Source: Alteromonadaceae bacterium BrNp21-10
GTDB lineage: Bacteria; Pseudomonadota; Gammaproteobacteria; Enterobacterales; Alteromonadaceae
Direction of reading: 5' to 3'
Length of the DNA stretch: 64,000 nucleotides
Assembly: GCA_030418115.1 (NCBI GenBank)
Contig: JAUHQD010000008.1
Location: forward strand, 1-64,000
Under the pieces are notes generated by a model. That model was not told the origin of the DNA and did not search any database. It saw nothing but the letters and a program-made list of their open reading frames with translations. How positions within the stretch are numbered: position 1 is the stretch's first letter; the number at the start of each line of letters is the position of its first letter. The position numbers and the translations under genes are program-made. Positions 8,842-20,361 of the stretch are shown in pieces.

Positions 8842-10652
8842 ATCAGTCCCCCTAACATTAATGCACCACCAGCCACCGTGGCATATAAGTACCAGCGCGT
8901 TTTACCGTTTTGACTCATTACCAACAACTCATTTAAGCTTAAATTCAGCCATGCAATAAAGTGATAGCCACTATCAATTACATCGCCTTTGTTCCAACGC
9001 GCAATCAATTGCAATGGGCGAGTAAGCAGTCGCTCATATAGCCAATCGAAGCCTAAACCACCGAGTAAAAACGTTTGTAACCGCCCTTCTTTGGCAACCG
9101 CTGTTGGCCTTGGGAAATACAACCACCATGCTATTAGTAATCCAACCAAAGCTGCCACTAACGGCGTTAATTCTAACCATAAGGGCAAATGCGGATGCTC
9201 ACCGAGTACAAACACCTGATCAAAGTCGAGCATCACCCAGCCACCCATTATTGCTAAGACCACTAACGGAATAAGTGGCACCACGTACTGGCTACTAAAG
9301 GAGAAATCGCCTTCTTTCACTGGGTGATGAGCGGTGCCAAAACACACAATAAACAATAAACGGAAGCTATAAACGCTAGTTAAGAAAGCGCCGAATACCG
9401 CCATTGACCATAATACCGGCCCAGCAGTAGGTGCTTGCCACGTAGCGGCTAATATTGCCTCTTTACTGAAAAATCCTGAGGTACCGGGCACGGCGACTAA
9501 CGCTAATAGCCCGATGAGCAAAAAGCTTGAGGTTAATGGTAGGCTTTTAAACAAGCCGCCCATTTTGAATATGTTCTGTTCATGATGCAGTTTGACGATA
9601 ATGCTACCGGCGGTCATAAACAGTAGGGCTTTAAAAAATGCGTGAGTCATTAAATGGAAAATAGCGCTATCAAAAGCCAGCGCACCTAAGCCTAAAAACA
9701 TATAGCCGATTTGGCTCATGGTGGAGTAGGCTAATATGCGTTTGATATCCGTTTGCACCAGCGCAGCAAAACCCGCTAGTAGTAGCGTTAGCGTACCTAT
9801 CCAAGCGACAATTTCTAAAATATGTGGCACCTGTAAGAATAACGGATGCATACGCGCAATAAGGTACACACCTGCAGTAACCATAGTCGCCGCATGGATC
9901 AAGGCACTTACCGGTGTTGGTCCTGCCATGGCATCTGGCAACCAGGTCTGTAATGGAATTTGCGCTGATTTACCCACAGCACCACCGACTAACAATAAGC
10001 AAGCCCACCACAGTTGATCATCATTCATCACTTGTGGGTCACCAACAATTGCCGGAATAAATAAGGTATTAAAATGGCTGAACAGCATCAGCAGGCCAAT
10101 CATCATCGCGGTATCGCCCACGCGAGTGACGATAAAGGCCTTTTTCGCGGCTAGTACGTTTTCAGCATCATATTGCCAAAAACCGATCAGCAAGAAGCTA
10201 CATAAACCTACCCCTTCCCAACCTAAAAACAGTAATACTAAATTGTCGCCTAATACCAACATCAACATCGCGAACACAAACAAGTTCATGTACACAAAGA
10301 AACGCTGAATTTGCGGATCGGTATACATATAAGCCGCGGCGTACCAGTGAATCAACCAGCCAACGCCGACAATCACACTCATCATCACCATGGATAACTG
10401 GTCGAGATGCAACCCGAAATTAACCGGTGCACCGGCTATGGGTAACCAGTTAAATACGGCTTGTTGGAATACCTCACCGCCCTGCTGGTAAAACTCAATG
10501 CCTATTAATAAGGTTAATAATGCTGCCAGCCCCATGGAGCCAACGCCAAGCAAGGCGACTTGCATGGGTTTGAGTTTACCTGCGAGAAGCAATAACAAAA
10601 CCGACGACAACAGCGGTAATAATGGAATGATATACAGCCAATCGCGCATCAT
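8829..10652 (-). CDS. nuoL: NADH-quinone oxidoreductase subunit L
   Basis: This is the largest antiporter-like subunit (607 residues). It has the usual 14 core helices plus a C-terminal extension that forms the long lateral helix along the membrane arm. Signatures are FLGWEGVGLCSFLLIGFW, KSAQIPLQTWLPDAMAGPTP, ALIHAATMVTAGVYL and LAYSTMSQIGYM. The start ATG overlaps the TAA stop of nuoK. Confidence 0.96.
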   Translation of the reverse strand: MMRDWLYIIPLLPLLSSVLLLLLAGKLKPMQVALLGVGSMGLAALLTLLIGIEFYQQGGEVFQQAVFNWLPIAGAPVNFGLHLDQLSMVMMSVIVGVGWLIHWYAAAYMYTDPQIQRFFVYMNLFVFAMLMLVLGDNLVLLFLGWEGVGLCSFLLIGFWQYDAENVLAAKKAFIVTRVGDTAMMIGLLMLFSHFNTLFIPAIVGDPQVMNDDQLWWACLLLVGGAVGKSAQIPLQTWLPDAMAGPTPVSALIHAATMVTAGVYLIARMHPLFLQVPHILEIVAWIGTLTLLLAGFAALVQTDIKRILAYSTMSQIGYMFLGLGALAFDSAIFHLMTHAFFKALLFMTAGSIIVKLHHEQNIFKMGGLFKSLPLTSSFLLIGLLALVAVPGTSGFFSKEAILAATWQAPTAGPVLWSMAVFGAFLTSVYSFRLLFIVCFGTAHHPVKEGDFSFSSQYVVPLIPLVVLAIMGGWVMLDFDQVFVLGEHPHLPLWLELTPLVAALVGLLIAWWLYFPRPTAVAKEGRLQTFLLGGLGFDWLYERLLTRPLQLIARWNKGDVIDSGYHFIAWLNLSLNELLVMSQNGKTRWYLYATVAGGALMLGGLIWWR

Positions 10653-10957
10653 TAGCCCCTCAACTCATCAAGGTTGTCGATATTTAAATCGTTAACCAAA
10701 TGCCGTAAACGGATCAACAATGCCAGCCCAAGGCCTACTTCGGCGGCGGCAACGCTAATAATCAAAATATACATCACTTGCCCATCGGCTTGCTGCCAAA
10801 TACTGCCAGCTAAAATAAACGCCAGTGCCGAGGCATTGAGCATAATCTCCATGGACATCAGCATAAATAAGGTGTTTTTACGGCTGAGTAATCCAATCAA
10901 ACCAATGACCCATAACACCGCGACTAAGATAAAGCCATGCTCACTAGGAATGATCAT
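10652..10957 (-). CDS. nuoK: NADH-quinone oxidoreductase subunit K
   Basis: Small three-helix membrane subunit of complex I (101 residues). The conserved membrane glutamates of the proton path are visible in [16 protein letters not shown] and [13 protein letters not shown]. It overlaps the nuoJ end by 14 bases and the nuoL start. Confidence 0.96.
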   Translation of the reverse strand: MIIPSEHGFILVAVLWVIGLIGLLSRKNTLFMLMSMEIMLNASALAFILAGSIWQQADGQVMYILIISVAAAEVGLGLALLIRLRHLVNDLNIDNLDELRG

Positions 10958-11483
10958 CTACGCCCCCCTTTGTATCGGAGGAGTCCACTAAACTCTTGGC
11001 TAAGTGATAACCGCCCACAAGTCCTGCTAATAAAAGGAACGAGGCGATTTCTACAGCTAATAAATACGGGCCAAACAGTAAACTGCCGACCGCTCTGGCA
11101 TCCACTAAAGTCACAGTATTGGTGGCTACTGCTGCGGGTTGTTGAATGACGAGAACGATCTCGGCCAATAACACCATCGCCAGTGCTGCAGGGCCAATCC
11201 ATCCTTGCCAACTTAACCACTGACTTTCACGCACGATATCTTCTTTACTGATGTTAAACAGCATCACGGCAAATACGAATAACACCATAATCGCACCGGC
11301 ATATACGATAATTTGCAGCGCTGCCGCAAAAGGCGCCCCCAACAAATAAAAGCTCATTGCTAAAGCCAGTAAGCTCACCACTAAATACAATAAGGCGTGC
11401 ACTGCATTTTTATTAGTAACCACTAACAAACTGGCTATTACCGCTACAGCTGAGCTTAAGTAAAATAAGATAAGTTCACTCAT
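10944..11483 (-). CDS. nuoJ: NADH-quinone oxidoreductase subunit J
   Basis: Membrane subunit of complex I with five predicted helices (179 residues). The conserved segment [21 protein letters not shown], part of which unwinds as a pi-bulge in known structures, is visible at about residues 55-75. It sits between nuoI and nuoK and overlaps both. Confidence 0.95.
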   Translation of the reverse strand: MSELILFYLSSAVAVIASLLVVTNKNAVHALLYLVVSLLALAMSFYLLGAPFAAALQIIVYAGAIMVLFVFAVMLFNISKEDIVRESQWLSWQGWIGPAALAMVLLAEIVLVIQQPAAVATNTVTLVDARAVGSLLFGPYLLAVEIASFLLLAGLVGGYHLAKSLVDSSDTKGGVDDHS

Positions 11484-11995
11484 GGCATTAAGCTCCGAAT
11501 ATCGACCGGCGGACTTTCGTTGTCAGCCTCACCTTTGCCTTTACCTTTTATGCTAATACCGGCCTTACGATAAAAACTGTAATCGTGATACTTGCCAGGG
11601 CCATCAATCAGTAAATGCTCTTTTTCGTAGACCATATTGGTACGTTGGAACTCAGCCATTTCCACATCCGGTGTCAATTGAATGGCATAGGTCGGGCAAG
11701 CCTCTTCACAAAGACCACACAATATACAGCGGGAAAAATTGATACGAAAAAACTCAGGTCGCCAACGGCCATCTTCATCTTCGGTTTTTTGTAAGGCAAT
11801 GCAATCCACTGGACAGGCTGCGGCACATAAATTACAAGCCACACATCGCTCATCACCATCGGGGTCGCGCGTTAATACAATACGCCCGCGATAACGGGGC
11901 GCTAAATAAGGTTTCTGCTCGGGGTACTCGACAGTATCGGTGCGATCAAACAAATGCATAAACACCCGCCACAACGTGACTAATTGACTCCACAT
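11480..11995 (-). CDS. nuoI: NADH-quinone oxidoreductase subunit I (8Fe ferredoxin)
   Basis: Peripheral arm subunit carrying two 4Fe-4S clusters (N6a and N6b), 171 residues. Both binding motifs are intact: [15 protein letters not shown] and [12 protein letters not shown]. It passes electrons from NuoG towards cluster N2 in NuoB. Its C-terminus is a polar, Lys/Gly-rich tail ([11 protein letters not shown]). It overlaps the nuoJ start by 4 bases. Confidence 0.97.
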   Translation of the reverse strand: MWSQLVTLWRVFMHLFDRTDTVEYPEQKPYLAPRYRGRIVLTRDPDGDERCVACNLCAAACPVDCIALQKTEDEDGRWRPEFFRINFSRCILCGLCEEACPTYAIQLTPDVEMAEFQRTNMVYEKEHLLIDGPGKYHDYSFYRKAGISIKGKGKGEADNESPPVDIRSLMP

Positions 11996-11996
11996 A

Positions 11997-12965
11997 TTAG
12001 AACCCTCCCCATAGTTTCACCGCTGCCGTTACCACCAAATTAAGCAGAGCTAACGGCAACACCCACTTCCAACCAAAGGACAGTAATTGGTCAAATCGCG
12101 GTCTTGGCAATGCCGCACGCAATAAGATAAAGAAACAAATCAGCAATAAGGTTTTTATCACAAACCACACAATGGGCGGCAGCCATGGGCCCATCCAGCC
12201 ACCTAAGAACAAGGTGGTGATCATCATCGAGATCAACATCATGCCCAAATATTCGCCAAGGAAAAATAACGCGAACTTAATACCTGAATATTCAGTATGG
12301 AAACCAGCACACAACTCAGTCTCAGCTTCTGGTAAGTCAAAAGGCAAACGATGGCTTTCGGCAATACCGGCAATCATGAAAATCACGAAGCCTAAAAATT
12401 GCGGCACCACATACCACAGCTCAGATTGTGCTAGGACAATTTCACTGAGGTTAAAACTACCACTGAGGATCACCACTCCAAGTAGCGATACCCCCATAAA
12501 CACTTCATAACTAATGGTTTGTGCTGCTGCACGCATACCACCAAGCATGGCGTATTTATTATTACTCGCCCAACCGGCCAATATCACCGAATACACCGCC
12601 AGCGACGTCATGGCTAAAAAGAACAACAAGCCAATGTTACTGTCGGATACCACCAAATTCGGCGTCATCGGTACCACGGCAAAACTCATTAATACCGATA
12701 CTGCACCAATCATCGGTGCCAAAATAAATACCGGTTTATCCGCAAAAGGCGGGATCCAGTCGTGTTTGAACAAAATCTTTATTAAATCCGCCAGCGATTG
12801 CAATATGCCGAAGGGTCCAACACGGTTTGGCCCGTAACGCTGTTGCCAAAAACCGAGCATACGTCGCTCGAACCACACCAGCATCGCACCAATAGGAATA
12901 AGCACCGCCACCATTAAAGCAATAGTAATCAACAACCCTGCGTGTTCAATGATGAGATCCAACAT
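11997..12965 (-). CDS. nuoH: NADH-quinone oxidoreductase subunit H
   Basis: Membrane subunit at the joint with the peripheral arm, which forms part of the quinone chamber (322 residues, about eight helices). Recognisable family segments are [21 protein letters not shown] near the N-terminus and the acidic loop [20 protein letters not shown]. One base separates it from nuoG. Confidence 0.97.
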   Translation of the reverse strand: MLDLIIEHAGLLITIALMVAVLIPIGAMLVWFERRMLGFWQQRYGPNRVGPFGILQSLADLIKILFKHDWIPPFADKPVFILAPMIGAVSVLMSFAVVPMTPNLVVSDSNIGLLFFLAMTSLAVYSVILAGWASNNKYAMLGGMRAAAQTISYEVFMGVSLLGVVILSGSFNLSEIVLAQSELWYVVPQFLGFVIFMIAGIAESHRLPFDLPEAETELCAGFHTEYSGIKFALFFLGEYLGMMLISMMITTLFLGGWMGPWLPPIVWFVIKTLLLICFFILLRAALPRPRFDQLLSFGWKWVLPLALLNLVVTAAVKLWGGF

Positions 12966-15731
12966 CTACATTGCCCCCTCAATAAATTGAATGGGAATGT
13001 GTTGGTCTTGGTCCAACAAGCGCTGTTTATGCAGTTGCTTTTGCTGACTTTGGACGTCTTGCTGCGCTTGCTGACGCTTATGCAGCGCGGAAATTTTTTG
13101 CTTGGAAGCGACTTTGATCTCATCACAGCCATCACTAATGGCCGCCTCATGAGCCGGCGAATACAGCAAAATTGATTTCGCTGGTACATGATCTGAAATT
13201 TTCACTGCAAACAGGGTTGGATGATCATCCAGTGTCACCCATTGTCCAGCTTCGATATTCAAGCTACTAGCTACTTTGGGCAACACCACCACATAAGCGG
13301 ATTTGCTTAATTGTTGAATGGCACCGGCAAACTCAGCCAAACTATCGCTGCCGAATACTTCTTCAACCGCGAGAATTTTATAGTTGGCTTTAGTGTTTGC
13401 AGACCAAGACGCTTGCCACTTAAACCAAAAACATTCAGGATGGTTAGGGACTGCAAATATCCCTTGTTGTGACTTTAATTCTGGGCCGCGGAATTCATCG
13501 CGAAATTTATGATTAGATTGATTCGAGTTCCAACCCGGTGACCAACTATAGGCCAAGGGGTGTTGATCATTTTGACCGGGTAACAAACCTTCCATACTTT
13601 GTTTATAAGGTGCGCCCGCTTCACTAAAGGGTTTTGGCTCATGCACTGTTTGATTGGCCAACATGGCAGTACGGCCACTATAACGTGGGGACTGCATGGC
13701 AAACTGACGACCGCTTAATTCAGTAAAATGCTCGGCCAAGGTTGGGAATAGCTTGCTCATCATGAGATGCAATTGACCTAGATGCTCAACGCTGGCTAGT
13801 TCTGCAATATTCTGTAACTTGCCCAAATCCACTAGCCATTGCCACGCGGGGCGGCACTGCCCTGCGGGTTTACTGGCAGGTGAATAAGATTGAATCAGGC
13901 CCTGATAATTGAGTTGGCTACCGCTACATTCGCTAAAACTAGAAATCGGTAGGCTTAAGCTGTTATTTTCCCCTTGGGCTAATTGTTGCAAACACACCAC
14001 ATTGTTAGTCTGTTTACTTAAGGTTTGCAGCCATTGTTGACGAGAATCGGAAGTGTGGTCGAGCACCAGTAAATTACACTCTTCGGATTTCAGCTTACTT
14101 TCTACAGCTTCATTGGCTAAATAACCCGCTTGCATCAACAAACCCAAACCTACGGTGTTGGCTGCTGGCGGAGCAATACACAACATCCCTTGAGGATTGG
14201 CTAACGCTTTACAAATATTAGCCACTGCCGATAACACTGCACTGTTGTTAGCTGACCAACCACCGACAATCAGTGGGCGTTTAGCCGTTTTCAGTACTTC
14301 AGCAATCTCTTCTATTTGTGAGTGAACCTTCGACACACGGGGTTTTGGGGATTTTTCACATAGCAAATTCGCTAATAAGAAAGCTTGTTCAGCAGTTTGC
14401 TTATCATCTGCTACTAAACGAATAGTAGCCTGCTCAGCCAACGCGCCTTGCTGATAACCCACTACTGCCAATGGTACTTTGTTGTGAGGTAATACCTGAC
14501 GCACTGCCGAATCTTGCCACTCCGGCACTCCAACATTCTTCACTTGCTGCTTAGCGTTATTCAGTAACGCTTGGCGAATAGCTAAACCTATCCGCGGGGC
14601 GCTATTATTAATATCTTCACCAATAATAACGATGGCATCCGCTTGCTCCATTTGTGCCAGACTGGCTTGTGGCCACTGCTGCAAAATAGCCATATGCAAT
14701 TCCAGCAGATGTTCGCTTTGTGGGTCGTCAGCAACACAGAAATTCTCCGCACCGACTAATAGCTGCAAAGCGAAATTATCTTCCAAACTGGCTTGGCTGC
14801 TACCAATACCGACCCAAGTGCCCTTGGCTTTTAAACGTTGTTGCACTTCGGCATCGGACCAATTTACGCTTTGCCCACCAAGGGAAATATGCTGTTGGCG
14901 CTGCTCACTATTAACAAAATCAAAACCAAAACGGCCACGATCACAGAGGAAATAACCATTGAGGTGATCATTAAAACGATTAGTTACTCGGCGCACCGAG
15001 CCATAACGTTCGCTGAGGGTTACATTACAACCAGTAGAACAATGTTGGCATACCGAAGGCGCGGCTTGCATGTCCCACTTACGACTGTAGTGGTCGCCAA
15101 AGGGCTTATCGGTAAAGACTCCGGTTGGACAGACTTCGACCAAATTACCGGCAAATTCACTTTCTAATGTGCCGTCACACTGGCGGCCAAAATACACTTT
15201 ATTGCGAGATGATTGCGCGGCTAAATCAGTACCACCAGCATAATCTTTGTAAAAACGTTCACAGCGATAACAAGTAATACAGCGGTTCATTTCATGTTTA
15301 ATCAACGGACCCAGCTGCTGATTCTGGAAAGTGGTTTTCTTACCTTTAAAGCCGCGTTTGTAATGGCCGGTCATCACCGTCATATCTTGCAAATGACATT
15401 CGCCACCTTCGGCACATACAGGGCAATCATGAGGGTGATGGGTCATTAACGCATCAATCACCTGCTCTCTGAATTCAGTTTCTTGGGGCTGTTCCATACT
15501 CACCCGCATACCATCCGTTACCGGCGTCATACAAGCCACAATTAAGCGGCCACGGGTATCATTTTCATCATGATACTGAGTCATTGCGCACTGGCGACAA
15601 GCTCCCACCGAACCCATTGCCGGATGCCAGCAAAAATACGGCAGGTCTTTTTTCAACGACAAACAAGCCTGCAATAAATTTTGCCCATCAGCGACTTCAT
15701 ATTGTTGGTTATCGATTATTATATTGGCCAT
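12966..15731 (-). CDS. nuoG: NADH-quinone oxidoreductase subunit G
   Basis: Large iron-sulfur subunit of the NADH-oxidising arm (921 residues, similar to E. coli). The N-terminal ferredoxin domain has CWHPAMGSVGACRQC, then HDCPVCAEGGECHLQD and CITCYRCERF. A further 4Fe-4S site is at CQHCSTGCNV. The remainder is a molybdopterin-oxidoreductase-like domain that has lost its cofactor role in this family and is the least conserved part. It lies between nuoF and nuoH. Confidence 0.96.
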   Translation of the reverse strand: MANIIIDNQQYEVADGQNLLQACLSLKKDLPYFCWHPAMGSVGACRQCAMTQYHDENDTRGRLIVACMTPVTDGMRVSMEQPQETEFREQVIDALMTHHPHDCPVCAEGGECHLQDMTVMTGHYKRGFKGKKTTFQNQQLGPLIKHEMNRCITCYRCERFYKDYAGGTDLAAQSSRNKVYFGRQCDGTLESEFAGNLVEVCPTGVFTDKPFGDHYSRKWDMQAAPSVCQHCSTGCNVTLSERYGSVRRVTNRFNDHLNGYFLCDRGRFGFDFVNSEQRQQHISLGGQSVNWSDAEVQQRLKAKGTWVGIGSSQASLEDNFALQLLVGAENFCVADDPQSEHLLELHMAILQQWPQASLAQMEQADAIVIIGEDINNSAPRIGLAIRQALLNNAKQQVKNVGVPEWQDSAVRQVLPHNKVPLAVVGYQQGALAEQATIRLVADDKQTAEQAFLLANLLCEKSPKPRVSKVHSQIEEIAEVLKTAKRPLIVGGWSANNSAVLSAVANICKALANPQGMLCIAPPAANTVGLGLLMQAGYLANEAVESKLKSEECNLLVLDHTSDSRQQWLQTLSKQTNNVVCLQQLAQGENNSLSLPISSFSECSGSQLNYQGLIQSYSPASKPAGQCRPAWQWLVDLGKLQNIAELASVEHLGQLHLMMSKLFPTLAEHFTELSGRQFAMQSPRYSGRTAMLANQTVHEPKPFSEAGAPYKQSMEGLLPGQNDQHPLAYSWSPGWNSNQSNHKFRDEFRGPELKSQQGIFAVPNHPECFWFKWQASWSANTKANYKILAVEEVFGSDSLAEFAGAIQQLSKSAYVVVLPKVASSLNIEAGQWVTLDDHPTLFAVKISDHVPAKSILLYSPAHEAAISDGCDEIKVASKQKISALHKRQQAQQDVQSQQKQLHKQRLLDQDQHIPIQFIEGAM

Positions 15732-15734
15732 AAA

Positions 15735-17024
15735 CTAATGCCCATAAGGACACCCCTTGTGATCAATATGCTGCTGAAACTCATCAGCAAAATACGTAAG
15801 GCCACTACGAAGTGGCTCAACTGCCCCCGGAGCCAATGCGCAAAAGGTTTTACCTATCCACATAAAGCCACACATTTTCAGCAGTTGGTCGATATCGTCC
15901 TGACTGCCTTTACCCGCTTCAATACGACTAAGAATTTCCACAGCCCAAGGCAGACCATCACGGCAAGGCGTACACCAACCGCAAGATTCCTGAGCGAAAA
16001 ACTGTAATAAATTAAGAATCATTCCCACCGGACAGTGATGATCGTCTAACGCGATAATGCCGCCAGTACCTAAGCGGCTGCCGGCCTTAGCAATAGCGTC
16101 GTATTCCATAGGAATATCTAAATGTTCGGGCAGTAAGAAGTCGGTGGAGGCACCACCTGGCAGCCAACCTTTGAGCTTAAGGCCATCCTGCATACCATTG
16201 GCAAGATCAAGAATTTGCTGAGCTGTTGCCCCCATGGGCAACTCCCATAAACCGGCATTTTTAACGCGGCCACTGACGCCGTAAATTTTGGTACCAGCAT
16301 CTGGGCTATTCGCCAACTCGCTATACCATTGGGCACCATGATTTAAGATGCTGGGTAAATTACATAGGGTTTCACAATTATTAACGATGGTCGGCCGGCC
16401 AAATAAACCCATGACTTGCGGGAATGGCGGTTTAGCCCGTGGATTAGCACGTCGACCTTCTAAGGCATTAATCAGCGCGGTTTCTTCGCCGCAAATATAG
16501 CGCCCTGCACTTAAATGGAGATGTAGCGAAAGTGAATAGTCACTACCATTAATATTCTTACCTAACAGTCCAGACTTTGTAGCTTCATCAATGGCTTGTT
16601 GTAAACGGGTGGCACACAGACGATATTCACCGCGCAAGAATATATAAGCAACACTGGCACCAATGGCATAAGCGGCAATCATCATGCCCTCAATCAGTAA
16701 ATGCGGAGCGCCTTCCATTAACAGGCGATCTTTAAAGGTACCCGGCTCCATTTCATCGGCATTACAGACTAAATATTTTTGTTGGGGTGTACCGTCCTGA
16801 TTAAGTGCCTTGTCGCCCATAGGCACAAAGCTCCACTTCATGCCGGTCATAAAACCTGCACCACCACGACCTTTAAGCTTAGAATCACTGACTTGCTGCT
16901 GTACTGCTTGCGGCTCCATAGCTAAGGCATTTTTAAAACCTTGATAACCACCGGAGCTTTGGTAAGCCTTAATGTCCTGTGGATTACTACGATCCAAATG
17001 TTCGGTAAGCGGTCTATTAGTCAT
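15735..17024 (-). CDS. nuoF: NADH-quinone oxidoreductase subunit F
   Basis: This 429-residue subunit binds NADH and FMN and holds cluster N3. The nucleotide-binding glycine-rich loop LKGRGGAGFMTGMKWSF lies at about residues 50-66, and the 4Fe-4S motif ESCGWCTPCRDG at about 340-350. Electrons enter complex I here. Its start overlaps the nuoE end by 8 bases. Confidence 0.97.
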   Translation of the reverse strand: MTNRPLTEHLDRSNPQDIKAYQSSGGYQGFKNALAMEPQAVQQQVSDSKLKGRGGAGFMTGMKWSFVPMGDKALNQDGTPQQKYLVCNADEMEPGTFKDRLLMEGAPHLLIEGMMIAAYAIGASVAYIFLRGEYRLCATRLQQAIDEATKSGLLGKNINGSDYSLSLHLHLSAGRYICGEETALINALEGRRANPRAKPPFPQVMGLFGRPTIVNNCETLCNLPSILNHGAQWYSELANSPDAGTKIYGVSGRVKNAGLWELPMGATAQQILDLANGMQDGLKLKGWLPGGASTDFLLPEHLDIPMEYDAIAKAGSRLGTGGIIALDDHHCPVGMILNLLQFFAQESCGWCTPCRDGLPWAVEILSRIEAGKGSQDDIDQLLKMCGFMWIGKTFCALAPGAVEPLRSGLTYFADEFQQHIDHKGCPYGH

Positions 17025-17565
17025 TCTTACCTCCCCTAGCTGTTAACTTGCCCAACATGTTATCAATACTAGGGATATCCAAATTCTCCACCAAATCACC
17101 ATCAAGCATTAATGCTGGCGCGGTGTCACAACAACCTAAACACACATTGGTGAGTAAGGTGACTTTGCCATCGGCTGTAGTTTGACCAAAATCGATACCG
17201 AGTTTAGCTTTTAGATGTTCAGCAATTTTTGGAAAATCATGTAACCAGCAGCTAATACTGTCGCATAGGTGGATCACGTGTTCGCCCACCGGCTGGCGGT
17301 AAATAAGATTATAAAAGGTGGCGACACCCTCTAATTGCACCACTGGCATTTGTAATAAATCGGCAATGGCATATAGGCTTTCATCACTCACCCAACGGCG
17401 ATGATCTTGCACAATTTTTAGCGCATCAATTCCGGCAGCGGCACGCTCTTCATACAAGCTGCATTCGTGTTCAATAGCGGCTATTTCTTGCTCACTCAAC
17501 ACCGCTCTATAGTCCACTTGCTGGATTGGAATTTGTTGCTCAACGGGCATCGTTACTTTACTCAT
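17017..17565 (-). CDS. nuoE: NADH-quinone oxidoreductase subunit E
   Basis: Thioredoxin-like 2Fe-2S subunit (cluster N1a), 182 residues. Cluster ligands are visible in CDSISC and [10 protein letters not shown], and [11 protein letters not shown] is the usual segment ahead of them. It overlaps nuoCD by 4 bases and nuoF by 8. Confidence 0.96.
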   Translation of the reverse strand: MSKVTMPVEQQIPIQQVDYRAVLSEQEIAAIEHECSLYEERAAAGIDALKIVQDHRRWVSDESLYAIADLLQMPVVQLEGVATFYNLIYRQPVGEHVIHLCDSISCWLHDFPKIAEHLKAKLGIDFGQTTADGKVTLLTNVCLGCCDTAPALMLDGDLVENLDIPSIDNMLGKLTARGGKND

Positions 17566-19325
17566 CGGTCTACATCCGCCATCACAAAATCAATACTGCC
17601 AATGGTGGCAATCAAATCGGCAATCATCTGTCCACGAGCCATGACTGGGATCATTTGTAAATGTGGGAAAGACGGCGTTCGAATACGAGTGCGATAACTC
17701 ATGGTGCTTTTGTCGCTAGTAATGTAATAAGCGTTGCTACCTTTAGTCGCTTCCACTTCTGCCATGACTTCACCGGCAGGCATCACCGGCCCCCAACTCA
17801 TACTCAAGAAATGCGGTATCAGGCTGTCGATATCCTGCATGGTGCGATCTTTTACCGGCGGTGTGGTTAAAGCATGCTCCGCTTTGTAAGGGCCTTCGGG
17901 CATGTTCTCAACACATTGACGAATGATGCGCATGCTTTGGCGGATCTCTTCAACCCTTACCGCACAACGGTCATAACAATCGCCGTTTTTCCCTAGGGCC
18001 ACGTCAAAATCAAAATTCTCATAGCCACTGTAAGGACGTTTTTTACGTAAATCCCAATCAAATCCGGTAGCTCTTAAACCGGCTCCGGTTACGCCCCATT
18101 CAATAGCGGTGGCAGTATCATAAGCACCAACGCCAACGGCTCGCGCTTTGATTAAACTGTTATCCATCACCATTTTGTCGTAGTCATGCATGCGCGCTGG
18201 CATGTAGTCCAACCATTCGGTGATCATCTTGTCCCAGCCTTGGGGCAAATCGCTAGCCACACCACCAATTCGGAACCAACTAGGATGCATACGCGCACCG
18301 GTAATAGCTTCAACAATGCCGAACAATTTTTCACGATCAACGAACATATAAAATATCGGTGACAGTGCACCAATATCCTGCGCAAACGTACCGTAAAACA
18401 GCAAGTGACTGAGTATGCGGAAGATTTCCGCCATCATCACGCGGATCACTTTAACCCGCTCCGGCACTTCAATTCCGGCGAGTTTCTCCAGCGCCATCAC
18501 ATAAGGCAGATTGTTCATTACCCCACCGAGATAATCGATGCGGTCGGTATAGGGAATATAAGAATGCCAGCTCTGACGCTCAGCCATCTTTTCGGCACCG
18601 CGATGGTGGTAACCGATATCTGGAATGGCTTCAACAATCTCTTCGCCGTCAAGCTGTAACATGATGCGGAACACACCATGCACACTGGGGTGATTAGGTC
18701 CAAGGTTCAACCACATGAATTCATCAGGGTTGCCATGGGGTTTAAGTCCCCAAGCTGCGGGGTCAAATTTCAGGGCTTCTTGTTCTAAATCACGAATATC
18801 ATCAGGTAGGCTATATTTACCCATTTCCGTCGCACGCGCCGGATGGGTTTTACATAGTGGATGCCCCTGCCACGTGGTCGGCATCATGATGCGACGTAAA
18901 CAGGGGTGACCACTGAAATTGATACCAAAGAGGTCCCATACTTCACGCTCATACCAATTCGCATTTGCCCAAACGCTAGTCACACTGGGCACAGACTTAG
19001 ACAGCAACGGCAATGAAACCTTTAGGCGAATATCCACATTACCCGCGTAAGAACGCAATAAATACACCACGGTAAAATCTTGACGTTGTACGAGCACGCA
19101 ATGCTGACGACAGGTTTCATCTATGGCGGTAAGGTCAAATAAGAACTCGAATGGGGTGCTAAATTCATGACGTAAGATTTGGCAAACTTTGACTAATTGC
19201 GGCGCGTCCACCCACAGAGTTTCAATACCATCACAGGTGCTTTCAAAGATTAAATCATTGCCTAACCGCTTTTGCAGTTCACTATGTAATGGGGTTAACA
19301 CAGATTCGGCAATGGACATCATCAA
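17562..19325 (-). CDS. nuoCD: NADH-quinone oxidoreductase fused subunit C/D
   Basis: This is a 587-residue fusion of the 30-kDa (NuoC) and 49-kDa (NuoD) subunits, as in enterobacteria and pseudomonads. The NuoC part contains [21 protein letters not shown]. The NuoD part begins near [15 protein letters not shown] and includes [11 protein letters not shown] and [11 protein letters not shown]. The NuoD half lines the quinone-binding site. Several Met codons stand at the start, so the first codon may be 19325 or 3-6 bases inside. Confidence 0.96.
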   Translation of the reverse strand: MMMSIAESVLTPLHSELQKRLGNDLIFESTCDGIETLWVDAPQLVKVCQILRHEFSTPFEFLFDLTAIDETCRQHCVLVQRQDFTVVYLLRSYAGNVDIRLKVSLPLLSKSVPSVTSVWANANWYEREVWDLFGINFSGHPCLRRIMMPTTWQGHPLCKTHPARATEMGKYSLPDDIRDLEQEALKFDPAAWGLKPHGNPDEFMWLNLGPNHPSVHGVFRIMLQLDGEEIVEAIPDIGYHHRGAEKMAERQSWHSYIPYTDRIDYLGGVMNNLPYVMALEKLAGIEVPERVKVIRVMMAEIFRILSHLLFYGTFAQDIGALSPIFYMFVDREKLFGIVEAITGARMHPSWFRIGGVASDLPQGWDKMITEWLDYMPARMHDYDKMVMDNSLIKARAVGVGAYDTATAIEWGVTGAGLRATGFDWDLRKKRPYSGYENFDFDVALGKNGDCYDRCAVRVEEIRQSMRIIRQCVENMPEGPYKAEHALTTPPVKDRTMQDIDSLIPHFLSMSWGPVMPAGEVMAEVEATKGSNAYYITSDKSTMSYRTRIRTPSFPHLQMIPVMARGQMIADLIATIGSIDFVMADVDR

Positions 19326-19972
19326 ATCCTATCTGGGGGAGTAAGTTTGCGCGTTTTCATGCGCTCGACATGTTTGGCATCTCGTTGACTGGGTTTTTCT
19401 ACCGCCGTTACGCTTTGATCACCCACCACCCAACTCAATGGACGCTGTTCGCGACCAATAGCTTGTTGTAGTAATAACAAACCTTCCATTAATGCCTCAG
19501 GACGTGGCGGACAACCGGGCACATACACATCCACCGGCAATATTTTATCCACGCCCTGTACCACCGAATAAATATCGTACATGCCGCCAGAATTGGCGCA
19601 GGATCCCATGGAGATCACCCACTTAGGCTCTAATAGTTGGTCGTAAAGATGCTTAACCACTGGCGCCATTTTGCGAAACACGGTGCCGGAGATCACAATC
19701 AAATCCGCTTCTCTTGGTGTGGCGCGGATCACTTCAGCACCAAAACGGGCAATATCATGGCGGGAAGTAAAACTGGTGGCCATTTCCACATAGCAGCAAG
19801 ACAAACCGAAGTTAAATGGCCAAATGGAGTTCTTGCGTCCCCAATTAATTAAATTGTTTAAAGTGGTGAACACCACATTGCGTTTTATTTCTTCTCGAAT
19901 TTGCGGGTCGGTCACATCAATTTGTTGTGACGGCGTAATAATTTTATTCGGGTCACTGAGATTCCAATCCAT
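19322..19972 (-). CDS. nuoB: NADH-quinone oxidoreductase subunit B
   Basis: Peripheral subunit holding the terminal cluster N2 next to the quinone site (216 residues). The tandem cysteines are in LSCCYVEMA, with [11 protein letters not shown] and [14 protein letters not shown] giving the remaining ligands. The C-terminal tail of about 40 residues is basic and poorly conserved. Start and stop overlap its neighbours nuoA and nuoCD. Confidence 0.97.
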   Translation of the reverse strand: MDWNLSDPNKIITPSQQIDVTDPQIREEIKRNVVFTTLNNLINWGRKNSIWPFNFGLSCCYVEMATSFTSRHDIARFGAEVIRATPREADLIVISGTVFRKMAPVVKHLYDQLLEPKWVISMGSCANSGGMYDIYSVVQGVDKILPVDVYVPGCPPRPEALMEGLLLLQQAIGREQRPLSWVVGDQSVTAVEKPSQRDAKHVERMKTRKLTPPDRI

Positions 19973-20361
19973 TATGGTTTCCTCGCTAAGTGACGATTAA
20001 CCATACTCAAGGCACCTATACGCCACAAATACACTAAGGCCACGAGTAGAATAATGATGAACACCAGCGCTTCAATAAAGCCCACGACGCCCACTTGTTC
20101 GAAGGCGATTGCCCAAGCAAACAGATAAAGGGTTTCTAAATCAAAAATTACGAAGAAAATAGCGTATAAGAAAAAGTGGCTACCAAATTTAATACGGGCG
20201 CCGCCTAAGGACAGGATCCCTGATTCATAAGGTAGATCAGTAGAATGACCCGCAGTTTGTGGGCCTAAAAAAGACGATAAAATCATAACGCCAATTAATA
20301 ACAGCACCGTAAAAGCGAAGTACAAAAGAATTGGCCACAATTCAGCTAGCGCCTGCCCCAT
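19972..20361 (-). CDS. nuoA: NADH-quinone oxidoreductase subunit A
   Basis: First gene of the complex I operon: a 129-residue membrane subunit with three helices. The conserved loop LPYESGI and the helix start [22 protein letters not shown], with its acidic residues, are visible. Promoter sequences must lie in the AT-rich gap upstream (20362-20682). Confidence 0.96.
   Translation of the reverse strand: MGQALAELWPILLYFAFTVLLLIGVMILSSFLGPQTAGHSTDLPYESGILSLGGARIKFGSHFFLYAIFFVIFDLETLYLFAWAIAFEQVGVVGFIEALVFIIILLVALVYLWRIGALSMVNRHLARKP

Noticed and set aside
6519-15167. Many plus-strand open frames opposite the nuo genes
   Set aside because: They are antisense shadows of well-conserved complex I genes.
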